Assembly (NCBI RefSeq): GCF_000426505.1 | Contig: NZ_AUFM01000001.1 | Coordinates: 29,811-93,810 of the forward strand | Direction of reading: 5' to 3' | Origin: Nisaea denitrificans DSM 18348 | GTDB taxonomy: Bacteria; Pseudomonadota; Alphaproteobacteria; Thalassobaculales; Thalassobaculaceae | Length of the DNA: 64,000 nucleotides | In this document: in pieces, positions 35,721 to 44,669 of the stretch | How positions within the stretch are numbered: position 1 is the stretch's first letter | Layout: each line of letters opens with the position of its first letter | Made by a program: the position numbers and the translations under genes | The notes under the pieces: generated by a model | What the model saw: the letters and a program-made list of their open reading frames with translations, nothing else | Databases searched by the model: none | What the model was told of the DNA's origin: nothing

Positions 35721-36608
35721 CTCCAGGACGGTGATCCCTTCTTTTGGCCGGAAGCTGATGATCATATTCTCGTTTTTTTGATATCGCCTCGTGACCTCGT
35801 GTGTGTCCGCCGGCGGCCCCGGTTTGCGTTTCGGGTCGAAAGAGGCGGATATCGTGTAAGAGGGCAGGGGGTCCGTCTCGATAATCTTGAGAATGTTAAC
35901 CTTGAAAAAGCGTAGCTCTGTTTGAGAACCGCATTTTTTCCAAAGGTTTACCAGAGAAATGTCCCAGCGCTGCTGATGCCCGCAATGCTTACGCGCAAGC
36001 TCATACAGCCGCCGTTCGATACCGCCCTTGAGCGAAAAATACCGCGAGTCAATCGTGAGTACGGTCCGGTCTTTGGTCAGTGCCCGGAAAATCCACTCGT
36101 TCAGCGTGACCTCGATCGCGGCCATGCGTTCTTTGCCGGCCGGGGTTGTTCTTTCGACAACGCGGGCCGACTCAATCCACGAAAAGAACCGCTTCTCTTC
36201 TTTTTCCCCAGTCTTGATCGTGGTTCGGATGGCAGTCGACTGCAGACGGTCAAGAGCATCTTGCAGGAGCTGATAAGATCGTTTGCCTTCGCCGCGCCGA
36301 GCCAGGCGGAGAAAGTCATAGGCGTGAAACTGGATCGTACGCGCGGGAGTAAGCCCCCGTTCGATCTGCTCATTTATCAGCGATGAGCAATAAATCATCA
36401 CGTCTTTGTCCCAGATGGTCGCAATTCCTTTGTGACCAGGCCGGACTTCTACGTGAATTCCACGCTTCGGATCGTCGTAAATCATGGGATCCATCCTCGG
36501 GCGCTTCGCTAGGGCGAAGTGAGGAAATTCCATGACATCCCGCTGATCTTTGATCGGCGCGTCGATGATCGAGCTGAGAAAGAGATCTACTTGATCGTTT
36601 GAAGCCAT
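35718..36608 (-). CDS. repA: Plasmid replication initiator, RPA family
   Basis: 296 residues of the replication initiator protein A family (RPA, PF10134). Recognisable segments are EFPHFALAKRPRMDPMIYDD, DVMIYCSSLINEQIERG, TIQFHAYDFLRLARRGEGKRSYQLLQDALDRLQSTAI and SRYFSLKGGIERRLYELARKHCG. It would bind the iterons that flank it on both sides to open the origin and control copy number. The start ATG at 36608 lies 9 nt from an upstream iteron, so autoregulation is likely. Confidence 0.9.
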   Translation of the reverse strand: MASNDQVDLFLSSIIDAPIKDQRDVMEFPHFALAKRPRMDPMIYDDPKRGIHVEVRPGHKGIATIWDKDVMIYCSSLINEQIERGLTPARTIQFHAYDFLRLARRGEGKRSYQLLQDALDRLQSTAIRTTIKTGEKEEKRFFSWIESARVVERTTPAGKERMAAIEVTLNEWIFRALTKDRTVLTIDSRYFSLKGGIERRLYELARKHCGHQQRWDISLVNLWKKCGSQTELRFFKVNILKIIETDPLPSYTISASFDPKRKPGPPADTHEVTRRYQKNENMIISFRPKEGITVLE

Positions 36609-36616
36609 GGCGAATT

Positions 36617-36721
36617 GTGAGTGATGTTCCGAATTTTGTCATCAAGTGTGATCGATGTTCCGAATCCTGCGAGTTAGGCGAGGCGGATGTTCGGATCGGA
36701 AATGTGTTTGATGTTCCGAAT
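36617..36721 (+). repeat. Iterons, 5' cluster (3 copies plus a degenerate one)
   Basis: Copies at 36617, 36648 and 36704 match the same consensus as the 3' cluster and point the same way; a weaker GGATGTTCGGAT lies near 36684. They occupy the repA promoter region and probably serve autoregulation or pairing of plasmids. Confidence 0.82.
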
Positions 36722-36789
36722 CGCGTTCAGCTCCACATACCTGGCGCATAATTTTGATCAGTAGGGCAGGGGCCTCTCGGCTTCCTCGG

Positions 36790-37608
36790 CTATCGCCGAG
36801 CCTTCTTTCGTGGATCTTGGTAGGGATGATTGAGGTGAGGGGGTGCAGCGGCGCCAGAGGCGCTTATAGCGGCGCCCAAGCGGTTATGCCTTGGATCAAC
36901 ATCAGGCGCTGTAGAGCGCGTGATAGAAGATATATAATTGACGTGATTCACCGGATCATTCTTTTGGACCCTATCCCCAAAAGAAAAGAACACAGCTTCG
37001 CCGCCAGAATCTCTCCGCTTAGAATTCAACATCTCCTCTGCTGCCAGCAATAGACGGGCATCGAGAAGGGTCCAGGTATTAGGGCCGTTGCGCGACCCCG
37101 TGACGGGATTTGTAACCCGGCCGATGTATCCGGCGCGGACAAGGCGTGCGACTGATAGGTGGGCCGTGGATCGGGCTACACGGGCCATGTTAGCGATAGG
37201 GGCCATATACATGGTCCAACTTTCGCGGCCGCGTGAGTAAATCAGGAGCGCTAAAAGAACTCGTCTGTCCGCTGGGGACAGGTGCGACTCTTCAAGAATC
37301 GCTGATGGTATTGTGGAGACGGCAAAGGAATCTGTCTCGCGTAGTTCCTGGTCGGCCCAACGGCTTTCGCGTCCTGGCCGCGGTCGCCGGCAGCTGTATA
37401 TCGAAGTCCTCGTTCTTCCCGCTCGCCGTCCCCTGAAACCGCGTCGTAGCGAGCGGTCGTGGACACCCGGCAAGACTTCTTGCCGGTGACGTTCAGGAAC
37501 AGAGGCTTCCTTGTGCCAGCGGTTCCACTGATCCAAGGTAGGTTGTTGATCGGCGGTCTGTTTCATGAACAGCAACCGCTTTTTTTTTAGTAGGTCGAGT
37601 TCCGACAT
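36790..37608 (-). CDS. Winged-HTH protein near the origin
   Basis: 272 residues. The middle (LSPADRRVLLALLIYSRGRESWTMYMAPIANMARVARSTAHLSVARLVRAGYIGRVTN, about 110-165) is a winged HTH of the type in plasmid replication or regulatory proteins. The preceding segment is very Arg-rich (HDRSLRRGFRGRRAGRTRT). Location beside oriV and repA suggests a role in replication control. I cannot exclude a frameshift in the Arg-rich region. Confidence 0.6.
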   Translation of the reverse strand: MSELDLLKKKRLLFMKQTADQQPTLDQWNRWHKEASVPERHRQEVLPGVHDRSLRRGFRGRRAGRTRTSIYSCRRPRPGRESRWADQELRETDSFAVSTIPSAILEESHLSPADRRVLLALLIYSRGRESWTMYMAPIANMARVARSTAHLSVARLVRAGYIGRVTNPVTGSRNGPNTWTLLDARLLLAAEEMLNSKRRDSGGEAVFFSFGDRVQKNDPVNHVNYISSITRSTAPDVDPRHNRLGAAISASGAAAPPHLNHPYQDPRKKARR

Positions 37609-37681
37609 TCACTGCCTCCGCGATATTGGAGGCGTGCTAAACAAGGACGCAAAAAAGGGTGGCGTTTTACCGCTTTTCTGC

Positions 37682-37771
37682 TTGACACTTTTTTGGGGAT
37701 CGCGGAAACTCTTGATTGTCACATCGTAGAGTTTTCACGGGCCGTCCCACTTGGGGCGGCCTTGTGTTTTT
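37682..37771 (+). ncRNA. Possible short RNA gene: promoter plus terminator
   Basis: TTGACA (37682-37687) is followed 17 bp later by GAAACT, a weak -10. Fifty bases on, a hairpin (GGGCCGTCCC with GGGGCGGCC, one G-U pair, 37739-37761) and TTGTGTTTTT form a good rho-independent terminator. No gene lies between. The 37610-38075 region has no protein gene I can support. Confidence 0.35.
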
Positions 37772-38075
37772 ATGGCTCCTTGTTCACACGCTCCTTACTG
37801 TTGATGATGACTTCGGCTAGTTTATGCGTGGGCCTAACACAAGATATTACCACGCACTCTCTTTCCGGCACAAAATAGTCCCCCTAAGCAACTGACAACA
37901 GGCCACTTCTTCGAAGCGGAACAAACATTGTGTTGGTCTGCTCGTCGGGGAATCGCAGCCCCGTCACCTACTGTCATAATAGGTCTGGATTATTGAAGAA
38001 AGATAATAGTTAGCTCTTGCGTTTTTTTCTATGGCAAATTATTAAAGAGGGTATCGAGCCAGTGGTTAACGCCGA

Positions 38076-38414
38076 TTAATGGTGATGGCTGCGGGCCATG
38101 TGCAGCATAGCGGTCGCAATAACACGGCCAATTTGTGTGCCAGTTGAAAGGGCTATCTCGTTCAATTGGTCATAGAGATGAGGCGTCAAATAAATAGTGA
38201 TTCCTTTGTATGAAACATTAAACGGGGTCTGAACAAAGCTTATGTCTGCGTTGGATTTGAAGTGGTCAATGAATGCCTGCGCTGACGCGCAATAATACTC
38301 GTACTTCTTCGAGTAGTGTTGCTTTGCATACTCGTTGATTAGCTGGCCGTCTGCTTCAGTGAACCGAATAAGATTACTAATCCTACCCTGAGAATTCGGA
38401 ACTCTTTGGCTCAT
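38076..38414 (-). CDS. Small putative ribbon-helix-helix protein
   Basis: 112 residues. The C-terminal third (YKGITIYLTPHLYDQLNEIALSTGTQIGRVIATAMLHMA) has the strand-helix-helix pattern of RHH regulators. It is divergent from traK, so it may control the transfer operon or act at oriT. Family not identified. Confidence 0.5.
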   Translation of the reverse strand: MSQRVPNSQGRISNLIRFTEADGQLINEYAKQHYSKKYEYYCASAQAFIDHFKSNADISFVQTPFNVSYKGITIYLTPHLYDQLNEIALSTGTQIGRVIATAMLHMARSHHH

Positions 38415-38679
38415 GGGCTTGATTTACCTTCAGCATCTTTCGTGTTGGCACTAATCAGCAATGTCTACCACCGGAAATTGATGCGGAATGGAAAATCAAA
38501 CCGGTCAAAATTTCCTGCGCTGAACTTCCATAATCGGCTGTTGCTGGCGAGTAAGTCAAGCTGAGCAAAGAATAATTCCGATGGGTCAATCGTAGAACAA
38601 CATCTGGCTCGCCCCCCTGCTCAGTGATGACGAGAGCCGTTCAGAATCCCGCTTGAGATACAGAATTGGTTGCGAGGGT
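38415..38679. other. Candidate oriT region upstream of traK
   Basis: In IncP-type plasmids oriT lies next to traK. Here the gene-free stretch holds an imperfect inverted repeat GGAAATTGA / TCAAAATTTCC (38473-38515) that runs into TTTCCTGC, loosely like the MOBP nick consensus ATCCTGC. The MobC gene elsewhere leaves no room for oriT, which supports this place. Weak evidence by sequence alone. Confidence 0.35.
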
Positions 38680-39126
38680 ATGAATTCAAAACCGTCAAAT
38701 GGGCAAGGCCAGGCGAAGCAGATCGAGCCATCTGGCGCCAAGAGAACGAGGGCGCCGTGGGGGTTTGCGAAGGTCGAATTTGCCGCCTTGTGGCCGGAAG
38801 TTTCACAACGCCTGGACAACAATAAAGAGACCATAGCGGACATCTACAAGGACCTTAAAAGCCGCAATCGTACAACGATCCACGTTCAGACATTTTACAC
38901 CCATTGCCGAGAATTTTTGGGCACGGGAGCGGCATCGAAAGATGCCCCGGCATCAAGCGAAACAGCGGTGCGACGGACGGACCAGCCGTCCGAGCCCATC
39001 ATCCAATCAAAGAGCAAGGTCATTCGGCCGCGCGCCGGTCGTGATGTGAACAGTCTGACGGTAGATCCGGAAGATCTGTTGAGCCCGAGCGAAGAGCCAC
39101 AATCAGGAGATGATTCCAATGGCTAA
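38680..39126 (+). CDS. traK: TraK-like oriT-binding protein
   Basis: 148 residues. SGAKRTRAPWGFAKVEFAALWPEVSQRLDNNKETIADIYKDL resembles the DNA-binding half of IncP-like TraK proteins, which wrap oriT. It begins the TraK-TraL-TraM series in the IncP order. The start at 38680 fits family length. The stop overlaps traL by 8 nt. Confidence 0.75.
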   Translation: MNSKPSNGQGQAKQIEPSGAKRTRAPWGFAKVEFAALWPEVSQRLDNNKETIADIYKDLKSRNRTTIHVQTFYTHCREFLGTGAASKDAPASSETAVRRTDQPSEPIIQSKSKVIRPRAGRDVNSLTVDPEDLLSPSEEPQSGDDSNG

Positions 39127-39859
39127 AGTCTTCATGACACTGCAGGGCAAAGGCGGCGTTGGTAAATCGCTTGTATCGGCGCTTGTAGCGCAGCACTTCA
39201 TTGAGCGAGGAATAACACCGCGTTGTTTTGATACTGATCCGGTGAACAGAACCTTCGGCTCATACCAAGCCTTCAACACGACAAAGTTTCAATTAGGCCA
39301 TCGCGTAGATCAAATCGATCCACGGTCGTTCGATGGGCTGATTGAGGAGATCCTGTCGGCAGAGCCCGAAGAAGTCTTCGTTATTGATAACGGCGCCTCA
39401 ACCTTTTTGCCGCTCATCAACTATCTTGCGGAGAGCGAAGCGGTCTCGATCCTAACAGAATCAGGGCATTCGGTTATTCCGATTTCCATTCTTACAGGCG
39501 GGCAGGCGCTGAAAGATACGGCAATGGGCTTGAGCCAGCTTGCGCAATTGGTTCCCGCCGTAGAGCTGCTGATCGTCCTCAATGAGTATTTCGGCCCTAT
39601 TCAATCTGTCGTGAAGGGCAAAACAGTCCAGTTCACAGAAACGCGGCTTTACAGCGAGCTGGAAGAACGGGTGCGGAGCGTTATCGTTCTTCCAGAGATC
39701 AATCCGGCGACCTTCGGGAAGGATCTGGACTTTATACTATCGCGGCATCTTACCTTTAGCGAGGCCGCGGCTGACGAAGGCCTATCCATCATTGCGAAGC
39801 ATCGCCTCAAAAGCCTTTGGGGCCGTATCAACGAGGCCTTGAGCGAGGCCAACCTGTGA
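39119..39859 (+). CDS. traL: TraL, ParA-like NTPase of transfer
   Basis: 246 residues: MAKVFMTLQGKGGVGKSLVS with Walker A GKGGVGKS at residues 10-17, and VFVIDNGAST as Walker B region. This matches TraL of IncP-like plasmids. CAGGAG upstream fixes the ATG at 39119. Its stop overlaps the GTG of traM. The exact role in conjugation is unclear in the family. Confidence 0.85.
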   Translation: MAKVFMTLQGKGGVGKSLVSALVAQHFIERGITPRCFDTDPVNRTFGSYQAFNTTKFQLGHRVDQIDPRSFDGLIEEILSAEPEEVFVIDNGASTFLPLINYLAESEAVSILTESGHSVIPISILTGGQALKDTAMGLSQLAQLVPAVELLIVLNEYFGPIQSVVKGKTVQFTETRLYSELEERVRSVIVLPEINPATFGKDLDFILSRHLTFSEAAADEGLSIIAKHRLKSLWGRINEALSEANL

Positions 39860-40302
39860 GCCGCCAGGGCATTGAGCAGGAGGCAGCCAACGAGCTGCCG
39901 GCCTCAAAAAAAATAGACGAGCTTCGAGCCATTCTACTCGATCAGCATAACGCGGCCGTAGATCGTGATGATCCGGTTCTTCTCCTCTATTCGATCATGA
40001 GAATTTGCCTCGATGAAGCGGTTGAGGTCGGCGGCGCGCTGAAGGCGGGTATTAAAACCTCCTGCGATCACGGAGCCGAATCCATCGATAAGCGCATTAG
40101 AAGCTCTCTCGATGAAATCATAGGCCAAGTTAGCAACCTGAGCATTAGGGCCAGCATGGCATCGATTGAAAAATCGGCCGTGATCATGGACCGCTCTGTA
40201 TCCGCGCACAAACGCTTGTTGCGCTGGAACTGCATCCTAATTGCCGTCTCTGTCGCGAGCGTCGGCATCAACCTCCTAATCCTAAAATCTGTTTTGTCAT
40301 GA
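39856..40302 (+). CDS. traM: TraM-like transfer protein
   Basis: 148 residues from GTG 39856 (GTGA overlap with traL). Largely helical, with one C-terminal membrane helix (LRWNCILIAVSVASVGINLLIL). Position and size match IncP-type TraM; sequence identity is low, so the name is by context. Confidence 0.7.
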   Translation: MSRQGIEQEAANELPASKKIDELRAILLDQHNAAVDRDDPVLLLYSIMRICLDEAVEVGGALKAGIKTSCDHGAESIDKRIRSSLDEIIGQVSNLSIRASMASIEKSAVIMDRSVSAHKRLLRWNCILIAVSVASVGINLLILKSVLS

Positions 40303-40313
40303 AGGGATATCCG

Positions 40314-40619
40314 ATGGGTTATTCACGCAATATGGGCCGCGCAACCGGCCTGATTACATTTGTCTTCGTGGTCGCGATTCTTGCATCGCCAGCGGCCGCC
40401 CAGGATGCGAATTGGGTCGCGCCGATCACTGACTTTCTTGAGACGCTGACAACCGGCTTGGGCCAGCTCGGATCAGCGGTTCTGGGCATTGGTATCATCG
40501 CAATTGGGCTTTGGGCGTCATGGACCGGCCGCATGGACTGGCCCAGGTTCGGGTTTGCCTTGGTTGGCGGGATTCTGGTGATGCTCGGCCCGACTCTCGT
40601 AACAAATCTTTTCGGTTAA
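40314..40619 (+). CDS. virB2: VirB2-type major pilin
   Basis: 101 residues: long signal peptide (GLITFVFVVAILASPAAAQ) and two hydrophobic helices, typical of T4SS propilin (PF04956). AAGGGA six bases before the ATG at 40314 supports this start; 40299 overlaps traM but has no ribosome site. Confidence 0.88.
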   Translation: MGYSRNMGRATGLITFVFVVAILASPAAAQDANWVAPITDFLETLTTGLGQLGSAVLGIGIIAIGLWASWTGRMDWPRFGFALVGGILVMLGPTLVTNLFG

Positions 40620-40627
40620 ATGCCGCT

Positions 40628-40927
40628 ATGAAAACCTCGAGCGCAATCCTTACCCAAACACAGCGGCCACAAACAATGTTCGGCCTGCCGCCCGCCCTAA
40701 TGATGCTCTCCGTTTCGGGAGGCGCAGTAGGTTTGGCGGTATGCGTTCTCATGGGGGTAATCAGCGTCAGCCTAATTGTCTTCATTAGCCTCACTATTGG
40801 TCTATGGGCATGGTTCTGGAAGCACGTCCGGGAGGATTGTCACTATGACCGGGTGCTGATGCAAACACCCAGGTTCTGGGCCGGTAAGCAGCAGCGTACC
40901 TTGCTAGCTGGGGCAGGGGGACGCTGA
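40628..40927 (+). CDS. virB3: VirB3-type inner-membrane protein
   Basis: 99 residues with a double hydrophobic stretch (MLSVSGGAVGLAVCVLMGVISVSLIVFISLTIGLWAWFW) and HVREDCHYDRVLM, as in VirB3. One-base stop/start overlap with virB4. It helps anchor VirB4 and VirB5. Confidence 0.85.
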   Translation: MKTSSAILTQTQRPQTMFGLPPALMMLSVSGGAVGLAVCVLMGVISVSLIVFISLTIGLWAWFWKHVREDCHYDRVLMQTPRFWAGKQQRTLLAGAGGR

Positions 40928-43311
40928 TGGGTTGGGAAACACTTTTATCATCGTTCGCTGCGGTCGGCCTTTCTGGGGCTTTGGCAGTACCGGCGTTGCG
41001 CCGAAAGGCCTTCGGGGATGTTCGTCAGGATTGGCTCAATGATGAGCTGGAAATTGACCGTGTAGACAGTGACAGCGCGACAATTCACAACAAATGCGGG
41101 GCGTTGACACGAGTCTGGAAGATCCAAGGGACGAGCTATGATTCCAAATTGGACGAAGAGCAAAAGGCGCTTCATCTAGCGCGTTCAGCCGCACTGTCGG
41201 GACTCTGCAAAAAAGCCGATCTGGCCTTGCGTTTGATTGTTGTCAAACGGAGACGACCGCTGTCGGTAGCGGGTGCTTGGCCTGTAGAGACACTTGCTGA
41301 AATAGGCCGGGCGGAAGAAAAACAATACAGGTCGAGCCATCGGATTGATTGGTATCTCATGGCGACCGGTCGCTCTATGCAAGCGCTCATTGATGCCGAC
41401 CTACTTCTCAAAAGTCGGCTTGGTGTGTTTAAGCCTGAATTGCTTAAATCATCACCGCCCGGAGAAGGCGCCTGCGAGCTGACCGGCTTTTTGAACGGAT
41501 TGGTTTGTGGCGAGTTTTCCGACGTTCTTCCGGCGAGGTCTCATTCAATTTCTGGAAGCCTGCCGGCAGCGGATCTCCAATTCGACAAGTCGGGAACGGT
41601 TCGCACTGAAGGTTCAGAGAAGGCGGTTCAGAAAATTATAGCCATTAGGGAATGGCCCGAAGCCGTCTCTGGACAGCTTATCGCCGCTTTGCTGGCCATC
41701 GAGGGAGATCTAGAGATTGATCACCTCATAGAGCCCTGGGCCCGCGACCGCGCTTTGTTGATGTGGAAGCGTCAGCAACGGCAGGAGAAGTCGAACATCC
41801 TCTTCCCTAATAGGGCGCTTTCCGACGAAATAGATTACGTGCTGGAAAAACTGTCAGACGGAACCGTGTGCCTTCTCGTCAGCCAGTTTCAAATTGTTGC
41901 CCGCGCGCCGAATGAGACCGAACTTGATCGGCTCGTGGACAAAGTGCGAGAGGTTCTGGGAGACCGGAGAGTTGTAGCATCGGTCGAAACCGTGGGAGCG
42001 CCCATTTGTTGGTTCAATCGCCTCCCAAGACCCGTCGTAGCGGGTGTTGCGGGACCTGGCGCTAAATTTTTACGGCCACTAACGATCACTGAGAACGTAG
42101 TCGCGGCGTTGTGGCCCTTTATACATTCGCCATCGGGCATGCATGAGAGTCCGTTCGGCAAAGGACCGGTGCGTTTGTTCAGAACGCGCGTAGGACAAGC
42201 CTACAATTTTCAATTCCATGTCTCGAATAAAGATAAGCCGTTGGGGCATTTTTTGGTTTTCGCGCCGACTGGTGGCGGCAAATCCACATTGATGCTCCAC
42301 TTACTATCCGGATTGGCGAAATTTCCGGGGGTGCGATCTTACCTCTTTGATTCAAAGGAAGGCGCCCGCTTCATGGTCGAAGCGATGGGCGGGGTTTACC
42401 AGCCTTATGAGAAATTGGCGCTCAATCCGCTCGATGTTGGCGCCGACACGGTAGCCAACCGGAACCGTGTGAGTGCCATGCTGAGACTTCTTGCAGGCGA
42501 AGCCGCATACGAAGACGGCGCCAGTGACATTCTCCGGCATGCAGTAGATCTGGCCTTTCTGGACGAGCCGCCGCACCGATCTCTGAATGGCATTTTTGAG
42601 CATGCCTTTCCGCGCAATACGAACTTGCGTCGGAGCTTGGGGCTTTGGGTGCGTGATGCCAAAGGCAACATTGGCTCCCATTCACACGTCTTCAACGCGC
42701 CGGACGATAGCCTTAGCGGCGTCCTCGATCACTTTATGGTCGCGATCAATATGAATGAGGCACTTGAAGACCCTCTGCTCGGGCCGCCTGTCGTATCTCA
42801 TATTGCGAGCGCCATCGGGCGAACGGCTGGTGGGGGAAAAGGTTTCGCTATTTTCATCGATGAAGCCGCCAAACTTTTGGAGAATCCTGGGTTCGAAGAT
42901 TTTGCGGCAGAAATGTACCGGGAGTACCGGAAATTAGGCGGGGTTATAGGGCTCGCTTTTCAGGATCCGGCCGCATTGGCTGCATGCCGGCATAGCAAAG
43001 CAATCATCGAAAACACGGCGACTATGATTTTCCTGCCTAATTCCAATGCCCGGCCGGAAAGTTTCGCTCCCTTCGGTTTGAACGAAGAGCAACTGGCCTT
43101 TGCTACCGGCAGGACAATTCAGTCCGGGCACCGTGAAGCGCTGGTGGTCAAGCGGGATGCTTCCAGCGGATACGAAGAGACAGCCATCATCGATATCGAT
43201 CTTGGATATCTTGGTGACGCGCTGCGGTTCTACGCAAGCGGTCCCGATCGGAACAAACAGATCGAAAAACTTCAAGAAGAGTGGGGGCAGGAATGGCGAA
43301 GGCATCTTTGA
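40927..43311 (+). CDS. virB4: VirB4-type T4SS ATPase
   Basis: 794 residues. Walker A FAPTGGGKSTLM (about 443-454), Walker B FAIFIDEAAKLLENPG (about 640), preceded by the CagE/TrbE/VirB N-terminal domain (from LNDELEIDRVDSDSATIHN). It powers pilus assembly and substrate transfer. Normal length. It overlaps virB3 and virB5 by one base each. Confidence 0.95.
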   Translation: MGWETLLSSFAAVGLSGALAVPALRRKAFGDVRQDWLNDELEIDRVDSDSATIHNKCGALTRVWKIQGTSYDSKLDEEQKALHLARSAALSGLCKKADLALRLIVVKRRRPLSVAGAWPVETLAEIGRAEEKQYRSSHRIDWYLMATGRSMQALIDADLLLKSRLGVFKPELLKSSPPGEGACELTGFLNGLVCGEFSDVLPARSHSISGSLPAADLQFDKSGTVRTEGSEKAVQKIIAIREWPEAVSGQLIAALLAIEGDLEIDHLIEPWARDRALLMWKRQQRQEKSNILFPNRALSDEIDYVLEKLSDGTVCLLVSQFQIVARAPNETELDRLVDKVREVLGDRRVVASVETVGAPICWFNRLPRPVVAGVAGPGAKFLRPLTITENVVAALWPFIHSPSGMHESPFGKGPVRLFRTRVGQAYNFQFHVSNKDKPLGHFLVFAPTGGGKSTLMLHLLSGLAKFPGVRSYLFDSKEGARFMVEAMGGVYQPYEKLALNPLDVGADTVANRNRVSAMLRLLAGEAAYEDGASDILRHAVDLAFLDEPPHRSLNGIFEHAFPRNTNLRRSLGLWVRDAKGNIGSHSHVFNAPDDSLSGVLDHFMVAINMNEALEDPLLGPPVVSHIASAIGRTAGGGKGFAIFIDEAAKLLENPGFEDFAAEMYREYRKLGGVIGLAFQDPAALAACRHSKAIIENTATMIFLPNSNARPESFAPFGLNEEQLAFATGRTIQSGHREALVVKRDASSGYEETAIIDIDLGYLGDALRFYASGPDRNKQIEKLQEEWGQEWRRHL

Positions 43312-44123
43312 TGGCGAACGGCTGGATCACATTTCGCAAGTTCACCATCCGCTTAGCAGTGGTGAGCGGCCTTATCATCGGTGTGCCAACGATTGCGGTA
43401 GCCGCTATGGCGGTTGTTGACGCAACGGCAATTACAAAACTGACCCAACAGATAAACAATATGAAAGAGCAACTTCAGGCAGCGCTCGATCAAATAACGT
43501 GGCTCCAGGAGATATCTGCAGTCGCCAACGACACTCTCAATGCTGTTGGGACAGCCGGCGCAATAACACTCCCAACGGTCAATCTGGAGCGGCTAACCGG
43601 CCGGTTGAATAGCGATGTCGGATGTCTAATAAACAATCTCAATGACGCTTATCCGACACTGGGCTTCGAGAATTTAAATTTCGCCAGTATTTGTGCTGGC
43701 CGCACGGCCTATTCCAAAGCGCTTTTTATTAAAGGGGCAGAAGTTGAGGACGACGAGCGCCCATTGACCTGGCGGGAGCGATCAGAAGAGGTCAAGGCGG
43801 TCAATTATCGGCGCCATGCTGTCTCTAAGGAAGCGGTTGTCAGCGGCCTCGCCTTGGCAAAACTCAATACAACGGATGTTCCTGAAACGAATGGGCGTGC
43901 GGTCCAGGAGTTACAAAACAGTGTATTGGCCGCAAAGGACCAGAACTCGCGCCTTGCAGTCATTGCACAAGGCATTGTGCTCCAAGCGCAGCTCCAAGTT
44001 CAGTCGAACCAATTACAGGCAAAGCAGGTTGAGCTGCTTTCCTCTTTGCTTATGGGTATGTCGCTTCCGGCAACGGATAACATTGAAATTACAGAGAAAG
44101 AAGAAATCGAGGGTAACAATTAA
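43311..44123 (+). CDS. virB5: VirB5/TrbJ-type minor pilin
   Basis: 270 residues, signal peptide (LAVVSGLIIGVPTIAVAAMA) then a helical domain (ITKLTQQINNMKEQLQAALDQITWLQEI). This is the VirB5/TrbJ pattern: a periplasmic protein found at the pilus tip. The ATG at 43311 overlaps the virB4 stop (TGATG); 43293 is possible too. Confidence 0.82.
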   Translation: MANGWITFRKFTIRLAVVSGLIIGVPTIAVAAMAVVDATAITKLTQQINNMKEQLQAALDQITWLQEISAVANDTLNAVGTAGAITLPTVNLERLTGRLNSDVGCLINNLNDAYPTLGFENLNFASICAGRTAYSKALFIKGAEVEDDERPLTWRERSEEVKAVNYRRHAVSKEAVVSGLALAKLNTTDVPETNGRAVQELQNSVLAAKDQNSRLAVIAQGIVLQAQLQVQSNQLQAKQVELLSSLLMGMSLPATDNIEITEKEEIEGNN

Positions 44124-44144
44124 ATGTCCCCTCGATTCTCGCGA

Positions 44145-44669
44145 TCAATTGCTTTTCTTTTGATGGGTGTCGATTGCCTTCGCAATCCTCGCTTGCATGG
44201 CTTTGTCCATCCAATTGGGAACATTGGTGCAGTCGCCAGAGAAGATATTGAGGTTGGACATTCTTTCGCATTCCTCAGGAGAATTAACGCCCCAAGGCGT
44301 TGGAACGGATCCAGGAATTGCGCCGAATTGATTTGCCCAAGACGAGACAGAAGCTGCCTCGATTTGCTGCCAAAGATAAAAAAGCTGCATGAAATCGAAG
44401 TATTCCTGTCGGCCTTCGTAACTGGAATCGTTCTTGTAGCGCTCAACCATCGATTTTGTCGGGGTCCACAAACCGAATGGTTTACGAAGCGCTCGTTTCC
44501 GTCCCTCGAACTCTTCGCGAGTTTTGATCGTGTTCCACCATTCCTGCGCACGGTCAAAATCATAAAAACTGTCTTTGGTGATTTTTTGGCTCCAGCCGAA
44601 CGCTTGGGCATCTTTCATAGGCAGGAATGCGAGGGCAACAATCATGGCTAATGAAAGCGAATGCTTCAC
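44145..44669 (-). CDS. Secreted protein encoded backward inside the virB operon
   Basis: 174 residues from GTG 44669 (or ATG 44645). Clear signal peptide (VKHSLSLAMIVALAFLPMKDAQA), then a Trp- and charge-rich mature part (EWWNTIKTREEFEGRKRAL, FMQLFYLWQQIEAASVSSW, two Cys near the end). Its reading looks like a real protein. The competing plus-strand frame 44124-44651 starts right after virB5 but has an unlikely Arg/Cys composition. The start faces virB6: the two coding starts overlap head to head by 26 nt. I do not recognise the family; entry exclusion or surface role is speculation. Confidence 0.6.
   Translation of the reverse strand: MKHSLSLAMIVALAFLPMKDAQAFGWSQKITKDSFYDFDRAQEWWNTIKTREEFEGRKRALRKPFGLWTPTKSMVERYKNDSSYEGRQEYFDFMQLFYLWQQIEAASVSSWANQFGAIPGSVPTPWGVNSPEECERMSNLNIFSGDCTNVPNWMDKAMQARIAKAIDTHQKKSN

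Noticed and set aside
44124..44651. Plus-strand gene filling the virB5-virB6 gap
   Set aside because: It tiles the gap neatly but has an Arg/Cys/Phe-rich composition without signal or domain features; the minus-strand frame reads as a real secreted protein. Kept as an open question in the findings.
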